Source: Ruminococcus flavefaciens
GTDB taxonomy: Bacteria; Bacillota; Clostridia; Oscillospirales; Ruminococcaceae
Assembly: GCA_004554385.1 (NCBI GenBank)
Contig: SFMO01000048.1
Span: forward strand, 1-34,303
Length of the DNA stretch: 34,303 nucleotides
Direction: 5' to 3'
Shown here: in pieces, positions 15,880 through 24,556 of the stretch
How positions within the stretch are numbered: the stretch's first letter is position 1
Layout of the letters: each line of letters begins with the position of its first letter
Notes under the pieces: generated by a model
The model's input: only the letters and a program-made list of their open reading frames with translations
The model's database searches: none
What the model was told of the DNA's origin: nothing
Translations under genes and position numbers: made by a program

Positions 15880-16703
15880 AAAAGCTGTTAACATTTACTT
15901 TCCTCTTTGTACTTGGAGCTGCAACTCTTTATCCCCTGCTATGGCTTATAGGCGCTTCATTCAAGACTAACGAGGAGATCTTCTCATCAATATGGTTCAT
16001 GCCAGAAAAACTTGACTGGAGCTCCTACCGCAATGCATGGCAGACAGTCACCCCCTACGATATGGGACACTATTTCATAAATACGTTTGCTATAATTCTG
16101 CCGAAAACTGTTTTCGCTGTCATTTCTTCGGTTATAGTGGCATACGGCTTTGCAAGATTTGATTTTCCGCTGAAGAAGTTCTTCTTTGCACTGCTCATCT
16201 GTGGAATGCTTATGCCATCCATCGTAACCATAATGCCGCGATACCTTATGTGGAACAAACTGCGGCTGATCGATACATACATACCGCTCACTCTTCCATC
16301 GCTGTTTGCCGAAGAAGGTATGTTTGTATTCATTCTTGTTCAGTTTTTCAAGGGGATCCCCCGTGAATTTGACGATGCTGCAAGAATAGACGGCTGCGGC
16401 ACACTTAAAACGCTGATATATGTACTCGTTCCGTGTATCAGACCTGCCATTGTCTCCATTGGAGTTTTCACATTTCTCTGGACTATGAACGATTTTCTTG
16501 AACCGCTGATAATGATACATTCAGTGGAAAAATACCCTCTCTCACTGGCTCTGAGGCTGTCTGTGGACAGTACAGGACAGGGCTATGAACAGCGCAAGGT
16601 CATTGCTATGTCGGTAATAGGCTTGATACCGTCAGTTGCAGTGTTTGCCCTTGCCCAGAAAAAATTTGTCAGCGGTATTACCGCAGGAGGCCTTACAGGA
16701 TGA
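15876..16703 (+). CDS. ABC sugar transporter permease (MalG/UgpE type)
   Basis: The 275-residue second permease has about six membrane segments and the EAA-loop sequence DDAARIDGCGTLKTLIYVLVP. ASFKTNEEIF near the N-terminus is typical of MalG-like subunits. The start is GTG at 15876, overlapping the previous stop (GTGA) with AGGAGG about 7 nt upstream; an earlier in-frame ATG at 15798 lies inside the previous gene and is rejected. No ATPase gene is present in the operon. A shared MsmX-type ATPase encoded elsewhere is the usual solution in Firmicutes, and is inferred here. Confidence 0.92.
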   Translation: MKKLLTFTFLFVLGAATLYPLLWLIGASFKTNEEIFSSIWFMPEKLDWSSYRNAWQTVTPYDMGHYFINTFAIILPKTVFAVISSVIVAYGFARFDFPLKKFFFALLICGMLMPSIVTIMPRYLMWNKLRLIDTYIPLTLPSLFAEEGMFVFILVQFFKGIPREFDDAARIDGCGTLKTLIYVLVPCIRPAIVSIGVFTFLWTMNDFLEPLIMIHSVEKYPLSLALRLSVDSTGQGYEQRKVIAMSVIGLIPSVAVFALAQKKFVSGITAGGLTG

Positions 16704-17821
16704 CTAAAGCTGAAATTATTGTTTCTAAATATATCGAGAACCTTATTCTTCCTTCGGATCCATTAGCCCCTAAGTGGAACAAGGAATCAGAGATATTCGA
16801 AAAAGCGCCCAAATGGAACTACATTGACAACTGCATGATAACAGCAGTTCTTATGATGTATGACCTGACAGGCGACAACAGACTTCTCGATTATTCAAAA
16901 AGCTTCATAAATGCCTATGTTTCTAAGGACGGCACTATCCCCACCATGAATTATGCAGACTATAATCTCGATAATATCAACGGAGCCAAAAACCTATTCA
17001 GACTTTGGAAGCTTACCGGTGATGAACGATATCGTCTGGGATTTGAAAAGTTCTGGTCAGAACAGCTCATTCGTCATCCGCGCCTTGACTGCGGAAGCTT
17101 CTGGCATAAGAACATATACCCCGACCAGATATGGCTGGACGGAGCTTATATGGCACTGCCGTTTCTGGCTGAATACGGCACGCTCCATAAATCGCGGGGC
17201 ATAGTCGATGACGTTATGCGTCAGCTATGGGATATGAGAAGAATACTGCGCGATCCAGATACAGGTCTGTTCTACCACGGATACGATGACACAAATACTA
17301 TGTGCTGGGCTGACAGACTAACAGGTCTTTCCTCTGAATTCTGGCTCCGGGCAAACGGCTGGCTGTGTGCCGCACTTGCCGACTGCTGTGAGATCCTCCC
17401 TGAAGGTAAACTTATAAGGCAGGAGCTCTCGGATCTTCTGGAGCACCTTGCCGGATACTGCCTGGATGACGGTATGCTGCTTCAGCTCCCTACACGTTCC
17501 GATCTAAGCAATAATTACCCCGAAACAAGCGGTTCGCTTCTTTTTGCATATTCAGCACTCAAGGCTGTTCGTCTTGGTATATGCGGTGAAGAAATGCTTG
17601 AATCAGGCAAGCGCACATTTGAAACAATAACTGAAAAATATATCGATAATAGCGGCGATATACCGCTGCTGAAGAATATCTGTCTTGTCGGAGGTCTTGG
17701 CGGAGAGAACTCCCGTGACGGCTCCGCAGAGTACTATCTGAGCGAAAAAGTTGTAGAGAACGATGCTAAGGGCATAGCTCCCTATATTATGACATATACA
17801 GAACTGAAAAGGAACTCTTGA
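16700..17821 (+). CDS. GH105 unsaturated rhamnogalacturonyl/glucuronyl hydrolase (YteR family)
   Basis: The 373-residue protein has no signal peptide, so it acts in the cytoplasm. The alpha6/alpha6-barrel features include WNYIDNCMITAVL at 40-51, NGAKNLFRLWKLTGDERY at 94-111 and the catalytic region YPDQIWLDGAYM at 140-151. D147 there corresponds to the catalytic Asp of B. subtilis YteR (D143). HGYDDTNTMCW and EFWLRANGWL supply the downstream His and Trp-Arg region. The enzyme removes the unsaturated 4,5-deoxy sugar left on oligosaccharides by pectate or rhamnogalacturonan lyases. It overlaps the permease gene by 4 nt, the same transporter-hydrolase logic as the B. subtilis yte genes. GH88 is a less likely alternative. 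Confidence 0.88.
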   Translation: MTKAEIIVSKYIENLILPSDPLAPKWNKESEIFEKAPKWNYIDNCMITAVLMMYDLTGDNRLLDYSKSFINAYVSKDGTIPTMNYADYNLDNINGAKNLFRLWKLTGDERYRLGFEKFWSEQLIRHPRLDCGSFWHKNIYPDQIWLDGAYMALPFLAEYGTLHKSRGIVDDVMRQLWDMRRILRDPDTGLFYHGYDDTNTMCWADRLTGLSSEFWLRANGWLCAALADCCEILPEGKLIRQELSDLLEHLAGYCLDDGMLLQLPTRSDLSNNYPETSGSLLFAYSALKAVRLGICGEEMLESGKRTFETITEKYIDNSGDIPLLKNICLVGGLGGENSRDGSAEYYLSEKVVENDAKGIAPYIMTYTELKRNS

Positions 17822-17867
17822 TTATACTTTGCGTACAAAAATATTGTCGAAATACCGCAGCTAATAC

Positions 17868-17896
17868 TTGAAAAGTTCACACTTTGGTGTTATAAT
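17868..17896 (+). promoter_or_regulatory. Sigma-A promoter for the NfeD-SPFH operon
   Basis: TTGAAA, 17 nt, TATAAT, about 50 nt before the start. No terminator hairpin is visible between the GH105 gene and this promoter, so readthrough is possible. Confidence 0.8.
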
Positions 17897-17944
17897 ATTT
17901 ACTGTAGGGATTACTACAAATATTTTTGAAAGGGGGAGCTCGTT

Positions 17945-18379
17945 TTGAATGTACTGTTCTGGGCAATAGCCGTAATCGCTTTTGTTATAGCAGAGATCTG
18001 TACGGTGCAGCTGGTCTCTATCTGGTTCGCCGCAGGCTCTTTTGTAACAATGATCGCCTGCTATTTCTGGGATCTTTCATCCATGAAGCAGCTGGTACTG
18101 TTTATTGTCTCGTCTGTGCTGTTTCTGGTCGTCAGTCTGCCGTTCATCAAGAAACGAAAGCAGCAGATCAAGATCGCCACTAATTCAGAGCTTGACGTTG
18201 GCAGGCATGCCACTGTCATCGAGGTCATCGACCTTGACAAGGGTACGGGACGAGTCACTTTAAATGGGGTCAATTGGAGTGCCGTTCCTGAAAACGAGAA
18301 CGAGATCATACCTGAGGGTACTATCGTTATCGTTAAAAAAGTAATGGGCGCAAAACTTCTTGTCGCACCAGAAAACTAA
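17945..18379 (+). CDS. NfeD-family membrane protein
   Basis: The 144-residue protein carries two to three membrane helices in residues 4-68 (VLFWAIAVIAFVIAEICTVQLVSIWFAAG is the first part, in two pieces). A cytoplasmic or periplasmic OB-fold domain follows from about 82, with VGRHATVIEVIDLDKGTGRVTLNG and the closing VIVKKVMGAKLLVAPE. This is the short (1b-type) NfeD without the protease domain. The start codon is TTG with GGGGGAG 6 nt upstream; an ATG four bases later is out of frame. NfeD proteins are nearly always encoded beside an SPFH protein, as here (41-nt gap), and are thought to help form or regulate membrane microdomains. Confidence 0.88.
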   Translation: MNVLFWAIAVIAFVIAEICTVQLVSIWFAAGSFVTMIACYFWDLSSMKQLVLFIVSSVLFLVVSLPFIKKRKQQIKIATNSELDVGRHATVIEVIDLDKGTGRVTLNGVNWSAVPENENEIIPEGTIVIVKKVMGAKLLVAPEN

Positions 18380-18420
18380 ATCCACTTATTTTTATACTAT
18401 ATTATTGGAGGTAAATCAAC

Positions 18421-19398
18421 ATGGACACACTCGGAATCATTATCTTGATCGTTATTATTATTCTTCTTTTCCTTTTCATCAGATGCTTCAGGATCGTTCC
18501 TCAGGCACACGTATTCGTTATCGAGCGACTTGGTTCCTTCCACGCTGAGTGGGAAACAGGACTTCATATACTCGTACCTTTCTTCGACAGGATCGCAGGA
18601 AAGGTTTCACTTAAAGAAAAGGTAGTAGACTTCAAGCCGCAGCCCGTTATCACAAAAGATAACGTTACAATGCAGATCGATACTGTTGTATTCTATCAGG
18701 TAACCGATGCTAAGCAGTACATCTACGGTGTTGAAAGACCTTTAGCTGCTATTGAAAACCTTTCTGCCACAACTCTCCGTAATATCATAGGTGAAATGGA
18801 ACTCGATGCTACTCTCACTTCAAGAGACGTTATCAATACAAAGATCACCTCTATCCTTGATCAGGCTACTGACCGCTGGGGTATCAAGGTCAACCGTGTC
18901 GAGCTCAAGAACATTCTCCCTCCTCGTGAGATTCAGGACGCTATGGAGAAGCAGATGAAAGCTGAGCGTGAACGCCGTGAAAAGATACTTCAGGCAGAGG
19001 GTGACAAGAAGTCTCAGATCCTCGTTGCAGAAGGTGAAAAGGAATCTCAGATACTTCGTGCACAGGCTAAGAAGGAAGCTCAGATCCTCGAAGCTGAGGC
19101 TGAAAAGCAGGCTATGGTCCTCAAGGCTGACGCTGTAAGAGAGCAGAAGATCCTTGAGGCTACAGGTGAAGCGCAGGCTATCACAATGGTACAGGAAGCT
19201 CTTGCTGAAAGTATCGTTAAGCTCAATAACGCTAATCCAAACGAAAGAGTTATCCAGCTCAAATCACTTGAATCCTTTGCTAAGGCTGCTGACGGCAAGG
19301 CAACAAAGATCATTATCCCAAGCGAAATACAAGGACTTGCAGGTCTCGCAACAGGTCTCAAGGCACTTGTCGAGAAGGACGATACTCCTACTCAGTAA
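18421..19398 (+). CDS. SPFH/Band 7 domain protein (stomatin/QmcA-like)
   Basis: The 325-residue protein has an N-terminal membrane anchor (about 5-22). An SPFH/Band 7 domain follows, with RIVPQAHVFVIERLGSFHAEWETGLH, FFDRIAGKVSLKEKVVDFKPQPV and TVVFYQVTDAKQYIYG. A long Ala/Glu/Lys-rich coiled coil spans about 180-270, where units like AEGEKESQIL and AEAEKQAMVL recur about every 11 residues. SPFH proteins oligomerise into membrane-associated rings that organise microdomains and often control membrane proteases. Start: ATG with GGAGG 7 nt upstream. The operon ends at the strong terminator at 19407. Confidence 0.93.
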   Translation: MDTLGIIILIVIIILLFLFIRCFRIVPQAHVFVIERLGSFHAEWETGLHILVPFFDRIAGKVSLKEKVVDFKPQPVITKDNVTMQIDTVVFYQVTDAKQYIYGVERPLAAIENLSATTLRNIIGEMELDATLTSRDVINTKITSILDQATDRWGIKVNRVELKNILPPREIQDAMEKQMKAERERREKILQAEGDKKSQILVAEGEKESQILRAQAKKEAQILEAEAEKQAMVLKADAVREQKILEATGEAQAITMVQEALAESIVKLNNANPNERVIQLKSLESFAKAADGKATKIIIPSEIQGLAGLATGLKALVEKDDTPTQ

Positions 19399-19406
19399 AT
19401 GCCATT

Positions 19407-19438
19407 ATCCCCCCTCCTTTACGGACGGGGGGATTTTT
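19407..19438 (+). terminator. Rho-independent terminator after the SPFH gene
   Basis: ATCCCCCC pairs with GGGGGGAT, and the stem continues inward as TCC/GGA with one bulged C. A run of five T residues ends the stem. Confidence 0.9.
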
Positions 19439-19460
19439 ATGCTTATTTAATGTCTGCTCA

Positions 19461-19683
19461 ACAACTAAAAATTGGCTTTATTCAGCTTTTAAAAGCCAAT
19501 TTTTAGTTGTCAGAGTGCAAGAAAAAATAAATAATCCAATAATTTTTCTTGCACTTTGTTTTGCCCCAAAGGGCAAAATGAGCTTGACATAAAGAAATTT
19601 TACGCGCAAATTCCGGATTTCATTAAGAATTTGCGCTCCCCGAACTGAGTTCGGGGCAATAACCGCCTTTATGGCGGTTATTG
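19461..19683. repeat. Array of six perfect inverted repeats packed end to end
   Basis: Arms: A 19461-19479/19492-19510 (19 bp); B 19514-19526/19543-19555 (13 bp, about 16 with one G-T pair, 19511-19558); C 19559-19566/19571-19578 (8 bp); D 19604-19613/19627-19636 (10 bp); E 19638-19645/19649-19656 (8 bp); F 19657-19667/19673-19683 (11 bp). A, B and C touch without gaps, as do D, E and F apart from one base; only 25 nt separate C from D. The stems share no common sequence. The first arm of C (TTGCCCC) could also pair with GGGGCAA at the E/F boundary. No credible ORF or terminal repeats were seen. It fills most of the 499-bp gap between the SPFH and MBOAT genes. It may be a structured RNA, a cruciform-prone site or a palindrome-rich repeat element; the nature is unknown. 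Confidence 0.85.
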
Positions 19684-19762
19684 AGTACACATTATTTATC
19701 AGTGGCCATTTTTTGAAAATTCAGAAAACATCACCGAAAAATGATTTCCATGTCATTTATAC

Positions 19763-19791
19763 TTGCAATTATGTTCTTTTTGTTGTATAAT
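19763..19791 (+). promoter_or_regulatory. Sigma-A promoter for the MBOAT-DHHW-FkbH-ACP operon
   Basis: TTGCAA, 17 nt, TATAAT. The roughly 100-nt leader that follows can form a small hairpin (GCGGA 19799-19803 with TCCGC 19814-19818) followed by a T-rich stretch. This could weakly attenuate transcription. Confidence 0.75.
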
Positions 19792-19897
19792 AGTTTATGC
19801 GGAAAAATCAGACTCCGCATTTATTTTATTTTCTCCGTCAGTTTTTAACGCGGTCCAGCTACAGATATATAAATAATTCCTGCAAGGCGGTAGAACA

Positions 19898-21298
19898 ATG
19901 GTTTTTTCAAGATTATTCTTTATATATATTTTTCTTCCTGTTTGTCTTTTATGCTATGGACTGGCAAGAGGAACAAAACAAAAGAATCTGGTGTTGATCA
20001 TTTTCTCGCTTATTTTTTATGCCTGGGGTGAACCTGTCTACATTTTCCTGATGCTTGCAACTGCGGTTGTTAACTATACCGCAGCTCTCTTCATTGGAAA
20101 ATACCAGGGAAAAAAGGGTGATACTGCCGCGACTGTTATCGCGGTAACATATGACCTTCTCATGCTCGGTGTATTTAAGTACAGCGGCTTTATCACTGAA
20201 AATATCAACGCCCTTTTTTCATGTTCGGTCCCTGTGCCGGATATAAGGCTGCCAATCGGCATCAGTTTTTATACGTTCCAGACTGTATCCTATATTATTG
20301 ACTGTCACTGGGAAAAGGTTGAACCGCAGAGGAAATTCAGCAATTTTCTCCTTTATCTCACCCTTTTTCCTCAGCTTGTGGCTGGTCCTATTGTCAGATA
20401 CAGCACTATAGAAAAAGAGATCAGCGACAGAAAGATAGAGATATGTGACGTTTCCTACGGCTTGAACCGAGTTGCTCTCGGTCTTGGCAAAAAAGTACTT
20501 CTTGCCAATCAGCTCAGCATTATCGTTGACAGCTTTCTCGGAAATATCGGCAGCTCCACCATGTTCGGCGCATGGTACGGCGCTCTTGCCTACGGCTTAC
20601 AGATATACTTTGATTTTTCGGGCTATTCCGATATTGCCATAGGCCTCGGACGTGTATTCGGATTCCACTTTGATGAGAACTTCGACCACCCTTTTATATG
20701 CAAAGATATTACTGAATTCTGGCAGCGCTGGCACATATCTCTCAGCACGTTCTTCCGTGATTATGTGCTTTATATACCGATTTTCGGAAAGCGCAGAAAA
20801 TACGGAGGACTTTTCCTTGTATGGCTTTGTACCGGTATCTGGCATGGTGCCAGCTGGAACTTCATAATATGGGGACTTTACTATGGCATCTTTGTATTCA
20901 TTGAAATGCTCATAGGAAAAAAGCGAATGAAAAAGATTCCTGTTGTACTGCGGCATGTCTACAGTAAGCTTGTGATAATTATCGGATTCGTAATATTCTA
21001 TTTCGAAAAGCTTGACAAACTTGGAATTTTCTTAAGGACAGCCTTTGGATTCAGCAAAAACGGGTTTATTGCAATGCAGGACAAAATTTCTGTTGTTAAT
21101 AATATGTATCTGCTTACAGCGGCAGTTATCTGCTGCTTCCCTATCATAAAATATGTGAAACAGCTTTCTGACAGACATTTTGTCACAAGAGCTGCTGTTT
21201 CTTCCGCTGCCGCTGTTGCATCCGCTCTGCTGCTCATAGTTACAAGCATAATGCTTGTAGCTTCTACAGCTAATCCATTCCTATATTTCAGATTCTGA
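19898..21298 (+). CDS. MBOAT-family O-acyltransferase (AlgI/DltB-like)
   Basis: The 466-residue polytopic membrane protein has about ten or more hydrophobic segments. It carries the full set of MBOAT signatures: IGISFYTFQTVSYIIDCHWEK, FPQLVAGPIVRY, YFDFSGYSDIAIGLGRVFGF, FWQRWHISLSTFFRDYVLY with H279, and TGIWHGASWNF with the catalytic H316. AlgI- and DltB-type MBOATs move an activated acyl group from a cytoplasmic donor to a polymer on the outer face. AAGGCGG lies about 7 nt before the ATG. It is the first gene of a five-gene operon with a DHHW protein, an FkbH protein and a carrier protein. That makes the ACP-bound acyl thioester the probable donor, as DltC is for DltB. Confidence 0.92.
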   Translation: MVFSRLFFIYIFLPVCLLCYGLARGTKQKNLVLIIFSLIFYAWGEPVYIFLMLATAVVNYTAALFIGKYQGKKGDTAATVIAVTYDLLMLGVFKYSGFITENINALFSCSVPVPDIRLPIGISFYTFQTVSYIIDCHWEKVEPQRKFSNFLLYLTLFPQLVAGPIVRYSTIEKEISDRKIEICDVSYGLNRVALGLGKKVLLANQLSIIVDSFLGNIGSSTMFGAWYGALAYGLQIYFDFSGYSDIAIGLGRVFGFHFDENFDHPFICKDITEFWQRWHISLSTFFRDYVLYIPIFGKRRKYGGLFLVWLCTGIWHGASWNFIIWGLYYGIFVFIEMLIGKKRMKKIPVVLRHVYSKLVIIIGFVIFYFEKLDKLGIFLRTAFGFSKNGFIAMQDKISVVNNMYLLTAAVICCFPIIKYVKQLSDRHFVTRAAVSSAAAVASALLLIVTSIMLVASTANPFLYFRF

Positions 21299-21310
21299 TG
21301 AGGCAATTAA

Positions 21311-22741
21311 ATGACCGATAAAAATAAAGACAAGCTGCCTGAGCCTTCTATCTCGATAAAGGGTTCAGACCGCGCAGGAACTCCCATAGATATACCTATC
21401 AAGCCTAAAAAGCTGAAAAAACAGAAACGCAAAAAAGCCATGAATTCCATTGCGCTTGCAAATATAATCACATTGAGTACTATATTTGTCGGTGGATTCA
21501 TTTATGTAACACTGCTGCCACATGAAACAAAGGCTGACGACGAAAACCGTTATCTTACAAAATTCCCGCATTTCTCAGCAAAAAGCTATGCGAGCGGTGA
21601 TTTCACCGAGGGTGTTGCTGATTATTTCGATGATACAGTTCATGACAGAGCTCGTATAAAGGAATTCATTTCCGACTATATCATACATCTGAAGGGCAGA
21701 AAATTCGGCAGTGAAGGTGAAGAAGCAGAGCTTTTCGGCAGCGGATTTGAAAAGAAACAGCCTACTGTAACTACAACTATTGCCGCCGGTACTACTGCCT
21801 CTACAGCTGTCACAACAACAGCCATAGCGGAGACAACAACACCACAGAAAGATGCTCAGGCCGATGGTGAACTGACAAATAACATTCTTATCATCAATAA
21901 GCGAGGCGTAACTCTCTACGGCGGAGCATGGGGCACTGAACAGGAATATGCTTCCTTTGTCAACCAGTACAAAGAAAAGCTCGAAAACGTAAACGTGTAC
22001 TCAATGGTGCTTCCAACTTCAAGCTCATTCTATCTTCCCGAAAAATATCAGAATCTTGCATACAGTGAAAAAGAAGATATCGACAGGCTAAACGCTTCTC
22101 TCGACAAGGTTATCCCCATTGACGCTTACAATATACTTGAAGCTCATAAGGATGAGCCTATCTACTCCCGCACCGACCATCACTGGCAGCCTCTCGGCGC
22201 TTACTATGCAGCTCAGCAGTTCGCGCTTACTGCAGGCGTCCCCTATCCTGAGCTCTCTGAATACGAAACCATCACACTTCCCGGATACGTTGGTACGCTA
22301 TATATGTACACACAGAGCGCAACACTAATGAATAATCCCGAGGATTTTGTCTACTATAAGCCCAAAACTCCTGTAACTGTGACTCAGTACAATACGCGCT
22401 TTGAAGCTCCGTTGGCAGCAGAGCTTCTCCTTGATCCCTCATATATGCCAAATTCAGGATATTATATGGTATTCGGCTCCGATGAAAGAATAGTCCACGT
22501 AAACACAGAATGCAAAAACGGAAGGACTCTTGTGATCTTCAAGGACAGCTACGGAAACGCTTTGCTCCCAATGCTTACAAGCTCATTCGAGAATATTTAT
22601 CTTTGCGATATACGCTACTTTGATCTGAATGCGCCTGACTTCATTAAAAGTGTCGGAGCTACCGATCTGCTGTTTGCCATGTGCTCATTCTCAGCAGTAG
22701 GCGGAAACAGGATCTGTATTAACAACAATCTGACAAAATAA
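21311..22741 (+). CDS. DHHW-motif SGNH-like extracellular protein (AlgJ/DltD-like role)
   Basis: The 476-residue protein has a basic, Pro/Lys-rich cytoplasmic N-terminus (1-40), one membrane segment (about 44-64) and an extracellular domain. A Thr/Ala-rich linker lies around 156-185. The family motif is TDHHW at residues 288-292, and a catalytic-type Ser (S413) sits in FKDSYGNALLPML. Related proteins (AlgJ, AlgX, PatB) are SGNH hydrolase-fold acyltransferases or partners that complete polysaccharide O-acylation. It starts 12 nt after the MBOAT stop (GAGG 7 nt upstream), so the two act as a pair. The acyl group and acceptor are unknown. The acidic hydrophilic region before the catalytic domain suggests a wall-exposed position. 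Confidence 0.87.
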   Translation: MTDKNKDKLPEPSISIKGSDRAGTPIDIPIKPKKLKKQKRKKAMNSIALANIITLSTIFVGGFIYVTLLPHETKADDENRYLTKFPHFSAKSYASGDFTEGVADYFDDTVHDRARIKEFISDYIIHLKGRKFGSEGEEAELFGSGFEKKQPTVTTTIAAGTTASTAVTTTAIAETTTPQKDAQADGELTNNILIINKRGVTLYGGAWGTEQEYASFVNQYKEKLENVNVYSMVLPTSSSFYLPEKYQNLAYSEKEDIDRLNASLDKVIPIDAYNILEAHKDEPIYSRTDHHWQPLGAYYAAQQFALTAGVPYPELSEYETITLPGYVGTLYMYTQSATLMNNPEDFVYYKPKTPVTVTQYNTRFEAPLAAELLLDPSYMPNSGYYMVFGSDERIVHVNTECKNGRTLVIFKDSYGNALLPMLTSSFENIYLCDIRYFDLNAPDFIKSVGATDLLFAMCSFSAVGGNRICINNNLTK

Positions 22742-22747
22742 GGTGAT

Positions 22748-24556
22748 ATGATGAAAGAACTAAACTTTCCTTTTGATGGCAAGGACATTATACGCAGACG
22801 TCTCGCTTTCAGAAAGCAGCTGCTTTCTGACGGAAGTGTACGCATAAAGAAAAGGATCGCTGTGCTGGGGGGCTCAACGACCAACCATATTGTATCTGCA
22901 CTTGAACTTTTTCTGCTGAACTTCGGTATAGAACCCGAATTCTATCAATCAGAATACAACCAGTTCTATGAAGACGCTGTTTTCGGCGATCCTCAGCTGG
23001 ACAGCTTTGATCCCGATATTATCTATATCCATACAACTTCGCGGAATCTTACTATGCTTCCCGAAAGTCCTGCTGAGAGCCGTGAGAAAGTTCAGCAGAG
23101 ACTTAACGATCAGTTCGCTTACTTCAGGCAGGTCTGGGACAGCTTAAAGCAGCGCTTCTCATGCCCTGTCATACAAAACAATTTCGAGCTTCCTTTGTTC
23201 CGTCGAACAGGCAGCTTCGATGTCTGGAGCAGAACAGGCCACGCTGCTTTCATTCAGAAAATGAATGTTATGCTCTCGGATTATGCACTGAATACCAAAG
23301 GCTTCTATATTCACGACATAAACTATCTCTCTTCAGTCTGCGGCCTTGCAAACTGGCACGATGCCGAAGCATGGTATCTTTACAAATACGCCATGAATAC
23401 AAATGTTATCCCCGACCTTGCATACAGCCTTGCCTGCATTATCAAGTCAATTTACGGAAAAAATCACAAGGTGATCGATCTTGATCTTGATAATACCCTG
23501 TGGGGCGGTGTCATTGGCGATGATGGTCAGGAAGGCATAGAAATAGGTCAGGAAACTGCCGTAGGACAGGCATTCAGCGAATTTCAGAGCTTTATAAAAG
23601 GTTATAAGGACTATGGTGTGCTGCTTGCAGTATGCTCGAAGAACGATGAGGAAAACGCCCTTCTCGGCTTGAATCACCCGTGCGGAGTGCTTAAGCCCTC
23701 GGATTTTGTCTCAATAAAGGCAAACTGGGAGCCCAAAGACCGCAATATCGCAGAAACTGCTGATGACCTCAGCCTCGGACTTGACAGCTTTGTCTTTATC
23801 GATGATAATCCTGCCGAATGTGCTATCGTTGAGGGTCAGCTCCCTATGGTACGTACCATCAACCTCAGCAATGTTCACGAAGCTATGTACCAGCTTTCAC
23901 GAAGCGGTCTGTTTGAGGTGACGTCTATTTCTGATGACGATATGCGGCGCTCAGAGATGTATGCCGCCAACGCTCAGAGAGCTGCTCAGCGAAAAAGCTT
24001 CGAAAGCTATGAGGACTATCTCATTAGTCTTGAAATGACTGCCGTTATCTGCGATTTCAAGCCTGTTTATATCCAGCGCATCACACAGCTCACAAACAAA
24101 AGCAATCAGTTCAATCTGACTACACGCCGATATAACGAGGAAGAGATACAGCAGGTAAGCACAAGCCCCGATCATATTTGCATATGCGGAAGATTGCTTG
24201 ACAAGTTCGGAGATAATGGAATAGTTTCAGTCATTATCGGAAAATGCAGTGATAAACTGCTCGATATCGAGCTTTGGCTCATGAGCTGCCGTGTACTGAA
24301 AAGAGATATGGAGATTGCAATGCTTGACGAGCTTGTGCGTCTTTCTAAAGAAAAAGGTATCGAACGCATAAACGGCTTCTATTTCAAAACACTGAAAAAC
24401 AGCCTTGTCGCCGAACTTTACGGCAGTTTCGGCTTCACTCTTGATGAAAGAAATGATAACGGCGATTCCGTATGGCATCTTGATATCACAAACTATGTAA
24501 ACCAAAATAAAGTTATAAAAATAATAGATAAGGAGATTCAGAATGAACAAAAATGA
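22748..24556 (+). CDS. FkbH-like protein: SGNH-type N-domain, HAD-IIIC domain, acetyltransferase-like C-domain
   Basis: The 602-residue protein has three parts. The N-domain (about 35-225) is SGNH-like, with VLGGSTTNHIVSAL at 39-52 and LANWHDAEAWY at 200-210. The HAD-IIIC/FkbH domain (about 235-385) has motif I DLDLDNTLWGGVIGDDG (D246 and D248), motif II VCSKND, the motif III Lys in WEPKDRNI and motif IV FIDDNPAEC. The C-terminal part (about 420-590), with ITQLTNKSNQFNLTTRRYNE and VLKRDMEIAMLDELVRLSKE, looks GNAT-like. FkbH proteins take 1,3-bisphosphoglycerate, dephosphorylate it and load glyceryl onto an acyl carrier protein. The gene overlaps the ACP gene by 14 nt, which fits that reaction. 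Two adjacent ATGs (22748, 22751) are possible, with AGGTGAT upstream. Confidence 0.9.
   Translation: MMKELNFPFDGKDIIRRRLAFRKQLLSDGSVRIKKRIAVLGGSTTNHIVSALELFLLNFGIEPEFYQSEYNQFYEDAVFGDPQLDSFDPDIIYIHTTSRNLTMLPESPAESREKVQQRLNDQFAYFRQVWDSLKQRFSCPVIQNNFELPLFRRTGSFDVWSRTGHAAFIQKMNVMLSDYALNTKGFYIHDINYLSSVCGLANWHDAEAWYLYKYAMNTNVIPDLAYSLACIIKSIYGKNHKVIDLDLDNTLWGGVIGDDGQEGIEIGQETAVGQAFSEFQSFIKGYKDYGVLLAVCSKNDEENALLGLNHPCGVLKPSDFVSIKANWEPKDRNIAETADDLSLGLDSFVFIDDNPAECAIVEGQLPMVRTINLSNVHEAMYQLSRSGLFEVTSISDDDMRRSEMYAANAQRAAQRKSFESYEDYLISLEMTAVICDFKPVYIQRITQLTNKSNQFNLTTRRYNEEEIQQVSTSPDHICICGRLLDKFGDNGIVSVIIGKCSDKLLDIELWLMSCRVLKRDMEIAMLDELVRLSKEKGIERINGFYFKTLKNSLVAELYGSFGFTLDERNDNGDSVWHLDITNYVNQNKVIKIIDKEIQNEQK

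Noticed and set aside
19461..19683. CRISPR array or integron-type attC cluster
   Set aside because: The six palindromes have different sequences and lengths, there is no repeated unit with spacers, and no cas or integrase gene is present.
19478..19690. 70-codon minus-strand ORF across the hairpin array
   Set aside because: Its sequence is dictated by the inverted repeats. It has no ribosome site or recognisable motif.
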